Shown here one piece after another: positions 1 through 7,813 of a DNA stretch of 64,000 nt. The stretch's first letter is position 1. Every line of letters starts with the position of its first letter. The DNA lies in assembly GCA_965237875.1 (NCBI GenBank), contig CBDEGP010000001.1, forward strand, positions 186,001 to 250,000, read 5' to 3'. The stretch comes from DAOUJI01 sp965237875. Lineage in GTDB: Bacteria; Chloroflexota; Dehalococcoidia; Lucifugimonadales; JAGWBF01. Below the pieces are notes generated by a model. The model was not told where the DNA came from. It saw nothing but the letters and a program-made list of their open reading frames with translations, and ran no database searches. A program made the translations under genes and the position numbers.

Positions 1-116
1 ATCAGACGCTGGGGAGCGCCCGGCTCGCCATACCCGGCCACCAGTATGGATGCGCCGTCGTGGACGTCAGCCACCGCCTCTTCCGGCGAGCCGTAGACTT
101 TGGTTGGCGGCGCCAT
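1..116 (-). CDS. CoA-transferase subunit A, N-terminal part (cut by window edge)
   Basis: The first 38 codons of a reverse-strand gene are visible, starting at the ATG whose complement ends at 116. The translation has the N-terminal pattern of 3-oxoacid/glutaconate-type CoA-transferase alpha subunits: an early VYGSPEEAVADVHDGAS segment, then the glycine-rich turn GYGEPGAP (family form GGFGxxGxP) that binds the CoA moiety. These enzymes move CoA between carboxylic acids as alpha/beta heterodimers, so a subunit B gene would be expected beyond the left edge. An inverted repeat lies just upstream of the start (130-156). The family call is good; the substrate cannot be told from this fragment. Confidence 0.7.
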   Translation of the reverse strand, partial: MAPPTKVYGSPEEAVADVHDGASILVAGYGEPGAPQRL

Positions 117-129
117 TGCCACCTCCAGC

Positions 130-156
130 GATAGAATGCTACGGGCGCATTCTATC
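130..156. promoter_or_regulatory. Inverted repeat upstream of the CoA-transferase gene, possible operator
   Basis: GATAGAATGC (130-139) and its exact complement GCATTCTATC (147-156) are separated by 7 nt. The repeat ends 14 bp before the reverse-strand start codon at 116, so it lies in the leader or promoter. This spacing suits a dimeric regulator or an RNA hairpin. No regulator gene is adjacent in the window. Confidence 0.45.
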
Positions 157-235
157 AGGGTGTGGGAGTAGGGAAAACCATTGCAACTCGCAGAACCGAA
201 TCCATCAGAGCAACCGGCGTGGGAATCGGTATATG

Positions 236-249
236 CAACTCCGGAGTTG
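236..249. repeat. 14-bp perfect palindrome in the 117-339 intergenic gap
   Basis: CAACTCCGGAGTTG reads the same on both strands. It lies between two reverse-strand genes, with no T-run beside it, so it is not an obvious terminator. It may be a protein-binding site. The remainder of the 223-bp gap shows no convincing gene. Confidence 0.3.
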
Positions 250-339
250 GGATTTTCAAGACCACAGGCGCTGCCCTTGATGGAACGATCAGTTCACCGG
301 ACTCACTAGACATCTCGGAACATGCGGCGACCCGCTGCG

Positions 340-1527
340 TCACTGGTGCATCATCCCGTGATAAGGGTGTTCGGCATCCAGAAAGTCTCCCTCAGCGAAA
401 CGGCCCGCACGAAAAGCGCGAATCGGGTGGCCTTTGCTCTCGCCGTGCAACACCAACTCTGCCACCATCCTTCCCACCACCGGCGACAGTTTGAACCCGT
501 GTCCGCTGAACCCGACCGCCCAGTACAATCCCTCAACGACGCCGGACGCGTCCAGGACCGGGTTACCGTCTGGGGTCATGTCGTAAAGCGAACCGTATCC
601 GCCCATGGGCGTCGCCGCGCCGAAATCGGGAAATCGCAGCTTCGCCCGGTCCCAGAATCGCTTGATCGTGTCGTGGTCGGCGTTCAGGCCAAAAGCGTCA
701 GGATTCACGACTTCCTTCATATCTTCCAACGCCTCGCCGCCTACCAGCGTGTTGAACCCTTCGTTTACCCGAAAGTATGCTCCGGTCGTGTAGTCAATGA
801 TGTTGGTTGTCAGCGACTCCAGCGACGGCGGACGCCTCAAATGCACCATCTGCACCCTGATGGGGGTAATCGGAAGAGTCTCACCAATCGGAGCGGCCAA
901 CTGGTTCGCCCAGGGTCCTGTCGCCGCCACCACAGCATCGGCCTCAATCAGCCCGTGGTCCGTTTCCACACCAGCGACCCGCCCGCCTACGGTGTTGATT
1001 CCTGTAGCCGCGCACCCGGTTAGAATGTCCGCGCCGCAGTTCCTCGCCTGCTGCGCGTATGCGTAAGTTGTGGCCATCGGGTCTGCGTACCCCGAATTTG
1101 GCTCGTACACTCCAAAAGCGATGCCGTCCGTGCATACTTGCGGGACGGTTTCAGAAACCTCAGACGGGCTGAGACCGTAAATTTCCACTCCGAGATCCCG
1201 GTTCATCTCCACGTTGGCCCGTGCAGCCGCTTCGTCGCGTGTCCCGAACAGTAGCAGCCTTCCGGTCTCTTTGAATCGAGCGTCTCCTCCCACCACGTCT
1301 TCGAAATTGTGGAAAATTTCGCTGGCCTCCATTGCCATCTTGACCAGCGTCGGGTGCAGATAATGTTCGCGCACCATCGCGCCCGACCTCCCGCTGGCGC
1401 CGCAGGCCAAGCCTCCCTTCTCCACCAACAGGACCTTGCCGGCTCCCATTCGGGAGAGGTGCATGGCAATGCTCGTGCCGTTGACGCCGCCTCCAATGAC
1501 GACCACATCTGCTGATCTGTAAGTCAT
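340..1527 (-). CDS. FAD-dependent oxidoreductase, DAO/sarcosine-oxidase-beta-like
   Basis: A 395-residue flavoenzyme. The N-terminus carries the dinucleotide-binding fold DVVVIGGGVNGTSIA (GxGxxG, about residues 8-22) followed by the acidic end of strand 2 (VEKGG). Near the C-terminus is the WAVGFSGHGFKLSP signature of the DAO family, typical of sarcosine/dimethylglycine/glycine oxidase beta-type subunits, where it lies against the FAD. The expected reaction is oxidation of an N-methylated or secondary amino acid to an imine, with electrons passing to O2 or an acceptor. An AGGA sequence sits about 9 nt before the ATG. The neighbours do not fix the substrate. Confidence 0.85.
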   Translation of the reverse strand: MTYRSADVVVIGGGVNGTSIAMHLSRMGAGKVLLVEKGGLACGASGRSGAMVREHYLHPTLVKMAMEASEIFHNFEDVVGGDARFKETGRLLLFGTRDEAAARANVEMNRDLGVEIYGLSPSEVSETVPQVCTDGIAFGVYEPNSGYADPMATTYAYAQQARNCGADILTGCAATGINTVGGRVAGVETDHGLIEADAVVAATGPWANQLAAPIGETLPITPIRVQMVHLRRPPSLESLTTNIIDYTTGAYFRVNEGFNTLVGGEALEDMKEVVNPDAFGLNADHDTIKRFWDRAKLRFPDFGAATPMGGYGSLYDMTPDGNPVLDASGVVEGLYWAVGFSGHGFKLSPVVGRMVAELVLHGESKGHPIRAFRAGRFAEGDFLDAEHPYHGMMHQ

Positions 1528-1739
1528 ACTTCAATTCCTGAGGGAGCCGCTCAGTCGGATTGTATGGGGTGTCAACTGGGAGTGTAAAGCGGCGTTCTGC
1601 AACAGATAGTCGCACACGTTGTTTCCAGATAAACCGCTCAAGAACGTCGGAACTCCCCGTTGTTGTTGCATCACACCCACGAGCTATACGACCGCCGGTT
1701 GATGCTTCGCTTTGGCTCATCGTCGGTGATATTGGCTGC

Positions 1740-1769
1740 TTGACCGTCCTACTCCTGCGTCCGTACAAT
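1740..1769 (+). promoter_or_regulatory. Sigma-70-type promoter for ffh
   Basis: TTGACC (1740-1745) and TACAAT (1764-1769) are separated by 18 nt. They lie about 50 bp before the ffh start, which fits a short leader. The 1528-1819 gap holds no other recognisable gene. Confidence 0.6.
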
Positions 1770-1819
1770 CGGATCGGACGAGCCAGGCGACGCAGGTCCA
1801 ACCGGCCAGGAGGCGTTTA

Positions 1820-3148
1820 TTGTTTGAAAACCTTACGGAAAGGCTGACTGGAATATTCAGCCGCCTCACGGCCAGGGGCAGGCTCACTGAGAAGGACGTG
1901 GACGAAGCCCTCCGGCAGGTGCGCCTGGCCTTGCTGGAAGCCGACGTCAACTTCAAGGTCGCCAGGGACTTGGTGAACCGCGTCCGGGAACGCGCCCTCG
2001 GCGCCGAGGCGCTGGAGAGCCTGAATCCCGGCCAGCAGGTCGTCAAGATAGTCAACGAGGAACTGACCGCGGTCCTCACCGGAGGCGACGCCAAGCTGAA
2101 CCCCTCAGGCAGGCCTCCTACCGTGCTCATGCTGGTGGGGCTGCAGGGATCGGGTAAGACCACGACCGCGGCCAAGCTGGCCGCCAGGCTCAAGTGGGAC
2201 GGGGGACGTCCCATGCTCATTGCCGCCGACCTGCGTCGTCCGGCGGCCATCGAGCAGCTGGCGGCCCTGGGCAGGCAGACAGACATCCCCGTATACATGG
2301 AGGACGCCTCTTCCACACCGGTGAAGGTGGTCAAGGCAGGCATCGAGCAGGCCGAACGCACCGGAGCTACGTGGGCCATTATCGACACCGGAGGACGCCT
2401 GCACGTCGACGACGAGCTCATGCGGGAACTGGAGGATATGCGCAAGGCCGTCTCCCCCACGGAGACCTTGCTGGTGGTGGACGCCATGACAGGGCAGGAC
2501 GCCGTGAATTCGGCCCAGGAGTTCCATCAGAGAGTGGGCCTTACGGGCCTGGTCCTGACCAAGCTGGACGGCGACGCCCGGGGCGGCGCCGCCATATCCA
2601 TCACGCAAGTGACGGGCGTTCCCATCAAATACGTCGGCGTGGGCGAACGGTCCGACGCCCTGGAGCCCTTCCATCCTGACCGTATGGCCTCCCGCATCCT
2701 GGGCATGGGAGACGTGCTTTCCCTCATCGAGAAGGCTCAGCAGGGCGTGGACGAGGTCAAGGCCAAGGAGTTGGAGCGGAAGGTGCGCACGGCCTCCTTC
2801 AACCTGGAGGACTTTCTGGAGCAGTTCCAAAGTGTAAAGCGCATGGGCGTGTCTCAACTGCTGGACATGGTGCCGGGGTTCTCAGCCGTGAAGAACCGGA
2901 TGCCGGCCGGGGAGTTTGACGAGCGCAGCCTCGTGAAGTTCGAGGCCATCATCCAGTCCATGACGCCCCAGGAGCGGCGCAACCCTGGGTTGCTCAACGG
3001 CCGCCGCCGCCGCCGCATTGCAATGGGCAGCGGCGTGACTCCGCAGGACGTGAACCAGCTGATGAACCAGTTCCGGCAGGCCCAGAAGCTCATGAAGCAA
3101 CTCTCGACCGCCCGGGGCCCCGCCGCCCTTATGAGGATGTTCAGGTAG
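1820..3148 (+). CDS. ffh: Signal recognition particle protein Ffh (SRP54 GTPase)
   Basis: A 442-residue SRP54 homolog of usual length. An N-terminal helical bundle is followed by the G domain with P-loop GLQGSGKTTT (about 107-116), DTGGRL and the TKLDGDARGG motif. A methionine-rich M domain (about 300-442) contains the RNA-binding run GRRRRRIAMGSG. With 4.5S/SRP RNA and FtsY it targets nascent membrane proteins to the translocon. The start is a TTG at 1820, chosen because AGGAGG (1808-1813) lies 6 nt upstream and the protein begins at the expected MFENLTERL. It is convergent with the next gene and overlaps its 3' end by 8 bp. Confidence 0.97.
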   Translation: MFENLTERLTGIFSRLTARGRLTEKDVDEALRQVRLALLEADVNFKVARDLVNRVRERALGAEALESLNPGQQVVKIVNEELTAVLTGGDAKLNPSGRPPTVLMLVGLQGSGKTTTAAKLAARLKWDGGRPMLIAADLRRPAAIEQLAALGRQTDIPVYMEDASSTPVKVVKAGIEQAERTGATWAIIDTGGRLHVDDELMRELEDMRKAVSPTETLLVVDAMTGQDAVNSAQEFHQRVGLTGLVLTKLDGDARGGAAISITQVTGVPIKYVGVGERSDALEPFHPDRMASRILGMGDVLSLIEKAQQGVDEVKAKELERKVRTASFNLEDFLEQFQSVKRMGVSQLLDMVPGFSAVKNRMPAGEFDERSLVKFEAIIQSMTPQERRNPGLLNGRRRRRIAMGSGVTPQDVNQLMNQFRQAQKLMKQLSTARGPAALMRMFR

Positions 3149-3530
3149 GAGCGTTCCGGCTCTCCAGCTCAAGGGTGAGGGCCTCAATGGCGGCGTAGGC
3201 GTAGGGAACGTATTCGTGGGCAGGCAGGTCCAGGGGCTTGAAGTTGTCCACCTGGTCCACGGGCATGTCCGGCGTAGGTCCGGCGATTAGCTGCAGGTTC
3301 AGGTCGTAGAACTCCCCGTCCTCGCAGACCACCACACACCCCTTGTCCGGCGCCCGGAAGCCCTTGGGCTCCACCTCCACGGCCTGGATGGTCTGCATGC
3401 CTTCGAAGGCCGGAAAGGGGTCGAGACGGGCGGCCAAGTCCTTCAGGATGTCGTGAAGCTGCCCGGACGCCCTCTCCAATGCGGTGTCGGCAACGGCTTT
3501 CAGCGCCCAGGGTTCGAGTTGTTGCGTCAT
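3141..3530 (-). CDS. Conserved-looking hypothetical protein, 129 aa
   Basis: A soluble, acidic protein with no signal peptide or membrane segment, and no family I recognise. It starts with ATG at 3530 and its stop lies inside the last codons of the convergent ffh gene. Its body alternates hydrophobic and acidic strands (CVVVCEDGEFYDLNLQL), resembling a small alpha/beta domain. It is co-directional with the membrane miniprotein (3567-3686) and the LLM oxidoreductase (3705-4907), with short gaps, so the three may be one transcript. Base composition matches the surrounding genes. Confidence 0.65.
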   Translation of the reverse strand: MTQQLEPWALKAVADTALERASGQLHDILKDLAARLDPFPAFEGMQTIQAVEVEPKGFRAPDKGCVVVCEDGEFYDLNLQLIAGPTPDMPVDQVDNFKPLDLPAHEYVPYAYAAIEALTLELESRNAPT

Positions 3531-3566
3531 TGTGCTTTCAGCTTGGGATGGAGCACGGTCCGCCGT

Positions 3567-3686
3567 CTATTCTCCAACGACAAACGTTAAAATTAGAACT
3601 ATCACTATTGCGATAAGAATCGCCGTCGCACACCCTAAGGCTATCCCGCAACCCTGCCCGAACCCTTTTGAAACGCTCTCCCGCAT
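3567..3686 (-). CDS. 39-residue single-pass membrane miniprotein
   Basis: A short open frame (ATG at 3686, TAG at 3567-3569) fills the gap between two reverse-strand genes. It has a Gly-rich, weakly charged N-terminus (about residues 1-18, with two Cys in GCGIALGC), then an uninterrupted hydrophobic stretch (about 20-37, ATAILIAIVIVLILTFVV) ending in GE. That is what a small single-span membrane protein looks like and is unlikely in random GC-rich sequence. No strong Shine-Dalgarno is visible, so translation may be coupled to the upstream LLM gene, whose stop is 18 bp away. Function unknown. Confidence 0.55.
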   Translation of the reverse strand: MRESVSKGFGQGCGIALGCATAILIAIVIVLILTFVVGE

Positions 3687-3704
3687 TGGGCCGACCAAGT
3701 ATAG

Positions 3705-4907
3705 CTAGGCGGAAGCGACGGCTCTGGCCTTCTCTTCCTCCCGTATGACGGGGAAGACGTGTTTGCCGAACATCTCGATGGATCCCATCATCCGCTCGTG
3801 GGAGATTGTCTCCGTCTGCATGATCATCATGATCTGGTCCACGCCGATTTCCTGGTACTTGCGGACCCCCTCGATGCAGGTTTCCGGGTTGCCTCCGATA
3901 ATCACTCCCCGCTCCACGAGGGTGTCGGGGTCCAGGCGCTGCATGGCGTGGCGGGCGGCGTTGGGGCCCGAATCCAGGTTCAGGCCGGCCTCTTCGGCCT
4001 TGTGCTGCGTGTCTTCATCCGAATACGTGATCCATCGGGTGAAGTCATTCTGCAGGTGCTGTGGGACTTCTCCCCACGCGGCCAGAAGCTGCTCGTATGC
4101 GTCGATTCGCCCTCGGATGTAGGGCTTGTCGGGTCCGAAGAAGGTCTTCATGGAATCGGCGCAAAGGTCCCGGGCCTCGCGGTCGTTATTGCTGCAGTAG
4201 GCGAAGACATTGCTGGACCACTGGTTGTTGACGAAGGCGCCTACGGGGTTGCAATTGGCGACGGTTTCTCGATACTCCTGGACGTATTGCTGGAGTATGC
4301 CGGGTGCGTAGGGGTTATTGGCAAGAACGCCCAAGCCCTTCTCCGCTGCCAGGACGTAGGACTCAGGCTGCTGGCAGGCCAGCCACATGGGAGGGTGGGG
4401 TTTCTGATAGGGCTTGGGCAGGACGTTCCGTGAAGGAACGCTCCAGTTGAGGCCTTCCCATGAGAACTCGCCCGGCTCCCATATCTTGGGAATCATCCGG
4501 ATGGACTCGTCCCACAGATCGCGGGTCGCCCTGGGGTCCACTCCCATGCCGGTCTGCTCGTATGGGTTGGAGCGGCCGGTGCCGAATTCCACCCTGCCCT
4601 CGGTGAGGTGGTCCACCATAGCCACCCGCTCAGCCACGCGGACCGGATGGTGGTACGGGAGGATGGAAACACCGAAGCCGATGCGGGCCCGCTTGGTGCG
4701 CTGGCTGAGCGCACCAAAGAAGACCTCCGGACAGGGAGACTCGCAGAAGCCCGTCAGGAAGTGGTGTTCGGTGAACCACAGGCCGTCGAACCCCATCTCG
4801 TCGGCGAAGGCGCACTCCTCCAAGGTGTTCTTGTAAAGAGTGTGGGTGTCGTAACCGCCCTCGTCGTCCTTTGGCCCTTGGATTTCAAACAGTAGTGCAA
4901 ACTTCAA
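3705..4907 (-). CDS. LLM-class flavin-dependent oxidoreductase (luciferase-like monooxygenase)
   Basis: A 400-residue bacterial-luciferase-fold protein. It begins MKFALLFEIQ, the first barrel strand, and carries ADEMGFDGLWFTEHHF (about 33-48), the GFGVSILPYHHPVRVAE strand-helix unit, VEFGTGRSNPYE in the flavin phosphate region, and KPYQKPHPPMWLA. These enzymes use FMNH2 or F420H2 to oxygenate or reduce organic substrates; which cofactor is used cannot be read here. It is one of three LLM proteins in the window (with 20537-21772 and 26068-27078), clearly a separate subfamily from the shorter 336-residue one. It probably heads a transcript with the miniprotein and the 3141-3530 gene. Confidence 0.9.
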   Translation of the reverse strand: MKFALLFEIQGPKDDEGGYDTHTLYKNTLEECAFADEMGFDGLWFTEHHFLTGFCESPCPEVFFGALSQRTKRARIGFGVSILPYHHPVRVAERVAMVDHLTEGRVEFGTGRSNPYEQTGMGVDPRATRDLWDESIRMIPKIWEPGEFSWEGLNWSVPSRNVLPKPYQKPHPPMWLACQQPESYVLAAEKGLGVLANNPYAPGILQQYVQEYRETVANCNPVGAFVNNQWSSNVFAYCSNNDREARDLCADSMKTFFGPDKPYIRGRIDAYEQLLAAWGEVPQHLQNDFTRWITYSDEDTQHKAEEAGLNLDSGPNAARHAMQRLDPDTLVERGVIIGGNPETCIEGVRKYQEIGVDQIMMIMQTETISHERMMGSIEMFGKHVFPVIREEEKARAVASA

Positions 4908-5103
4908 CTCGCGCCGCCTCTCAGGTAGTTAATCGGCTTGAGTCGAGGGCCGATGGCGCCGCCGACAGTTAACCAATTCTATGAGGTCAGGATGCCGTCG
5001 CCCCTTCAAGACCGCCGTGGGCAAATTGTACGCCATCCCAGCGTCCGGCGCAAAACCTTTTCGTTAGCTAAGAAGCCTGAGCTAAGAAACCTGCGCCGAC
5101 CGG

Positions 5104-5430
5104 TCAGTTGGCCTCTCCACTGGCGACCTGCGCCGTCTCTCTAGGTTGCACTCGTTTTGCAATGTCCTTTCCCGATGTCGTCTCCGCCACGCGCAACTCG
5201 AACGCATTCTGGAGGTTCAACCACAGTTGCGGCGTCGTGCCGAAGTAGCGAGACAAGCGTAGAGCCGTGTCAGCCGTTATCCCCCGTTGGCCTTTTAATA
5301 TCGCCGTGACCCTGTTGGTCGGTACAGCCAGCGCTTTTGCCAAGGAGTTGGCTGACATGCCAAGCTCCTCAAGCTCTTCTCCCAAAATCTCTCCCGGATG
5401 CACTGGCCGCATGCCGCTGCTCACGCTCAT
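5104..5430 (-). CDS. higA: HigA-type antitoxin / XRE-family regulator
   Basis: A 108-residue protein starting MSVSSGMRPVHPGEIL, the standard HigA opening. Its helix-turn-helix (SANSLAKALAVPTNRVTAILKG-type, about residues 29-50) is followed by the family tail TADTALRLSRYFG and WLNLQNAFEL. HigA neutralises the HigB mRNA interferase and represses its own operon. The start at 5430 is preferred over longer in-frame extensions because GGAG lies about 7 nt upstream and the extension reads as non-protein sequence. The upstream higB is reduced to a stub (5441-5521), so this is an antitoxin without a working toxin beside it; it may now act only as a regulator. Confidence 0.85.
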   Translation of the reverse strand: MSVSSGMRPVHPGEILGEELEELGMSANSLAKALAVPTNRVTAILKGQRGITADTALRLSRYFGTTPQLWLNLQNAFELRVAETTSGKDIAKRVQPRETAQVASGEAN

Positions 5431-5440
5431 CTCAAACTCC

Positions 5441-5521
5441 TCAGCGGTGGCAGTCCACCATCTCCACGCCGTACGGCCCGTCGTCTTGCCAACGAAAGCA
5501 GATACGCCACTGGCGACGATA
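5441..5521 (-). pseudogene. C-terminal remnant of HigB toxin
   Basis: Directly upstream of higA, the reverse strand encodes 26 residues including RRQWRICFRWQDDGPYGVEM and ending VDCHR before a TGA at 5441-5443. This matches the conserved C-terminal strand of HigB/RelE-type toxins (QWRICFRW...VEIVDYH). The N-terminal two thirds are absent: the same frame runs upstream into the TGA that ends the VOC gene (5555-5557). The toxin was evidently cut off and joined to the 3' end of the VOC gene. There is no start codon or room for a functional product. Confidence 0.75.
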
Positions 5522-5554
5522 GGGACAGGACCGAGGCGGGGCGGTGGTGGGGCG

Positions 5555-6013
5555 TCATCCCCCGCTGCCCTTGTCGAACTGCACCAGGATGCCGTCGGGG
5601 TCGTAGACGAATATGCTGCCCACGCCGCCCTGGACGTCGGCGAAGGCGTCCAGGGGCGCAGCCAGTTCATAGCCCTTGGACTGGAGGTCCTCGGCCAGCG
5701 CCTTGGTGTCAGGCACCGAAAAGGAGATGTGGCTGATGCCCACCTGGTCCAGCTTGATGGGCGCTCCGTCCGGGGCTTCTCCGGGATGGTCGGTGATGAC
5801 CAGGAAGGGGACCGAGCCTGCTTCGCCGTACCTCAGATGGACGGTGCGGCGGCTCTGTCTGGCGTGCTTATATGTGAAGGGGAGCCCGCCCTGGGTGGTG
5901 TCCTGCACCTGGTCCAAGGTTACGCTCATGCCCAGTGCGTCCCTGTAGAACGCCAGGGACTTGTCAAGGTCTCTAACGCACATTGCGATGTGGGATACGG
6001 CTGTTGCATCCAT
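5555..6013 (-). CDS. VOC-family (glyoxalase/dioxygenase fold) protein
   Basis: A 152-residue protein with two beta-alpha-beta-beta-beta units. The first starts VSHIAMCVRDLDKSLAFYRDALG, with a likely metal-binding His at residue 8. The second starts VGISHISFSVPDTKALAEDL and ends SIFVYDPDGILVQFDKG. In most metal-dependent members the last motif reads IEL or VEL with a Glu ligand; here that place is Gln, so metal binding may be altered. Members act as glyoxalases, epimerases, dioxygenases or resistance proteins, and the substrate here is unknown. Its stop codon joins directly onto the HigB remnant. Confidence 0.85.
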   Translation of the reverse strand: MDATAVSHIAMCVRDLDKSLAFYRDALGMSVTLDQVQDTTQGGLPFTYKHARQSRRTVHLRYGEAGSVPFLVITDHPGEAPDGAPIKLDQVGISHISFSVPDTKALAEDLQSKGYELAAPLDAFADVQGGVGSIFVYDPDGILVQFDKGSGG

Positions 6014-6221
6014 TACGGCGCCTCCTGCTGCCCTGTTCGATGTAGCGCTATCCTAGGCTCGCCTCAGGCCGTTGTCAAAGCCGAACGGCGGCCTCAATGG
6101 CAGTGGGATGGGGCGGGAACGAACAGGCCCAAGTTGACAGTAAAGGGGGCTGAGATTATTCTCTCCCTGTGTCTGGAGACGGGGCTTACGGGGTCATGCC
6201 GGACTGAACGAAGGAGGCTCT

Positions 6222-6977
6222 ATGGGCAGGTTGGACGGCAAAGTGGCGGTCGTCAGCGGAGGCGCCCGAGGCCAGGGGGCCGCCGAGGTGAGGCTGTTCG
6301 CCCAGGAGGGCGCCAAAGTTGTCTTTGGGGACATCCTGGATGAAGAGGGGATGCAGGTGGAGGCCCGGGTGCGGGAGTTGGGCGGGGACGTGGCCTACTT
6401 GCACCTGGACGTGCGCAGCGAGCAGGACTGGGCCAAGGCACTGGAGACCACCGAGGACAAGTACGGCAAACTCAACGTCCTGGTCAACAACGCCGGCCTA
6501 TCCTTTGGACCGATCGCTATAGAGGACACCACAGTCGAGGACTGGGACTACGTGATGGACGTGAACCTGAAGGGAGTGTTCCTGGGAACCAGGACGGCCA
6601 TCCCGGCGATGCGCCGGGCAGGAGGCGGCTCCATCATCAACATCTCCTCCACTGCCGGCCTGGTGGGCATCGGGCGCATCATCGCCTATCCGGCAGCCAA
6701 GGGAGGCGTGCGGCTCTTCACCAAGGCCACCGCCATCCAACACGCCAAGGACGGCATCCGGTGCAATTCCGTGCATCCCGGCTCCGTAGATACTCCATTT
6801 TTCGGCGACGCCCAGGGAGGCCCTGAGAGGATGGAACGCAGCAGGTCCACCGTGCCCCTGGGACGCATGGCCGAAGCGAAAGAGATTGCCAACGGGGTGT
6901 TGTTCCTGGCCTCCGATGAGTCGTCTTACATGACCGGCTCGGAACTGGTCATCGACGGCGGGTTCACCGCCCAGTAA
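6222..6977 (+). CDS. SDR-family oxidoreductase 1 of 8
   Basis: A 251-residue classical short-chain dehydrogenase. It has the GGARGQG Rossmann turn (13-19), Asp at the end of strand 2 (residue 37, favouring NAD over NADP), NNAG (89-92), catalytic Ser in NISS (about 142) and Y156-PAA-K160. It oxidises or reduces a hydroxyl/keto group on an unidentified substrate. GGAGG stands 5 nt before the ATG. It opens the tandem SDR array and is most like the next gene, with which it shares an almost identical first 40 residues and the FGDxLDxEGMQVEA segment, so the two form subgroup I and reflect a recent duplication. Confidence 0.95.
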   Translation: MGRLDGKVAVVSGGARGQGAAEVRLFAQEGAKVVFGDILDEEGMQVEARVRELGGDVAYLHLDVRSEQDWAKALETTEDKYGKLNVLVNNAGLSFGPIAIEDTTVEDWDYVMDVNLKGVFLGTRTAIPAMRRAGGGSIINISSTAGLVGIGRIIAYPAAKGGVRLFTKATAIQHAKDGIRCNSVHPGSVDTPFFGDAQGGPERMERSRSTVPLGRMAEAKEIANGVLFLASDESSYMTGSELVIDGGFTAQ

Positions 6978-7021
6978 GCCCGCCGCAATAGCCCCGAACA
7001 GCGCGATAGGAGGATAAAGAC

Positions 7022-7777
7022 ATGGGCAGGTTGGACGGCAAGGTGGCGATTGTCAGTGGCGGCGCCCGGGGCCAGGGGGCCGCAGAGGTCAGGCTCTTCG
7101 CCCAGGAGGGCGCCAAGGTGGTCTTTGGCGACGTCCTGGACGACGAGGGAATGCAGGTTGAGGCCCAGGTGAGGGAGTTGGGCGGCGACGTGACCTACGT
7201 CCACCTGGACGTTCGCAGCGCCGATGACTGGACCGAGGCCCTGAAGGCCGCCGAGGACAGGTACGGCAAGGTCAACGTTCTGGTCAACAACGCCGGCATC
7301 ACTCTGGGGACCGTGGGCATCGAGGACACCAGCGAGGAGGACTGGGACCTGATTATGGCCGTCAACGTGAAGGGAGTGTTCCTGGGGACCAGGACGGCCA
7401 TTCCGTCCATGCGCGGAGCAGGCGGCGGTTCTATAATCAACATCTCCTCCACGGCCGGCATCGTCGGCATAGGGCGCACCGCTGCTTATACGGCCAGCAA
7501 GGGAGCCGTGCGCCTTTTCACCAAGGCGACGGCCATCCAACACTCCAAAGACGGCATACGGTGCAACTCCGTGCATCCCGGGCCGGTGAACACTCCGTTT
7601 CTGGAAGAGACCACCTCCAATCCCGAGGCCCTTGCCCGCAGGTTGAGCCGGGTCCCGCTGGGACGCTTAGCAGAGCCGGAAGACATCGCCTACGGGGTGG
7701 TGTTCCTGGCCTCCGACGAGTCTTCCTACATGACGGGATCGGAGTTGGTCATAGACGGCGGAACGACTGCCGAGTAA
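7022..7777 (+). CDS. SDR-family oxidoreductase 2 of 8
   Basis: Sister of the preceding gene (subgroup I) and the same length, 251 residues, with GGARGQG (13-19), D37, NNAG (89-92) and the canonical active site Y156-TAS-K160. The differences from copy 1 cluster in the substrate loop after VHPGPVNTPF (about 185-215), suggesting a changed substrate with a retained cofactor site. It sits 44 bp downstream of copy 1, with GGAGG before the ATG, so both are probably on one message. It ends in the usual SDR C-terminus YMTGSELVIDGG. Confidence 0.95.
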   Translation: MGRLDGKVAIVSGGARGQGAAEVRLFAQEGAKVVFGDVLDDEGMQVEAQVRELGGDVTYVHLDVRSADDWTEALKAAEDRYGKVNVLVNNAGITLGTVGIEDTSEEDWDLIMAVNVKGVFLGTRTAIPSMRGAGGGSIINISSTAGIVGIGRTAAYTASKGAVRLFTKATAIQHSKDGIRCNSVHPGPVNTPFLEETTSNPEALARRLSRVPLGRLAEPEDIAYGVVFLASDESSYMTGSELVIDGGTTAE

Positions 7778-7813
7778 GGTCGCCCTAATAACCCCTAATA
7801 GGAGGAACGAGAA

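Noticed and set aside
322..1023. Long forward-strand frames opposite the FAD oxidoreductase, and similar mirror frames throughout
   Set aside because: GC-rich codon use keeps opposite frames open; these lack domain motifs and ribosome sites.
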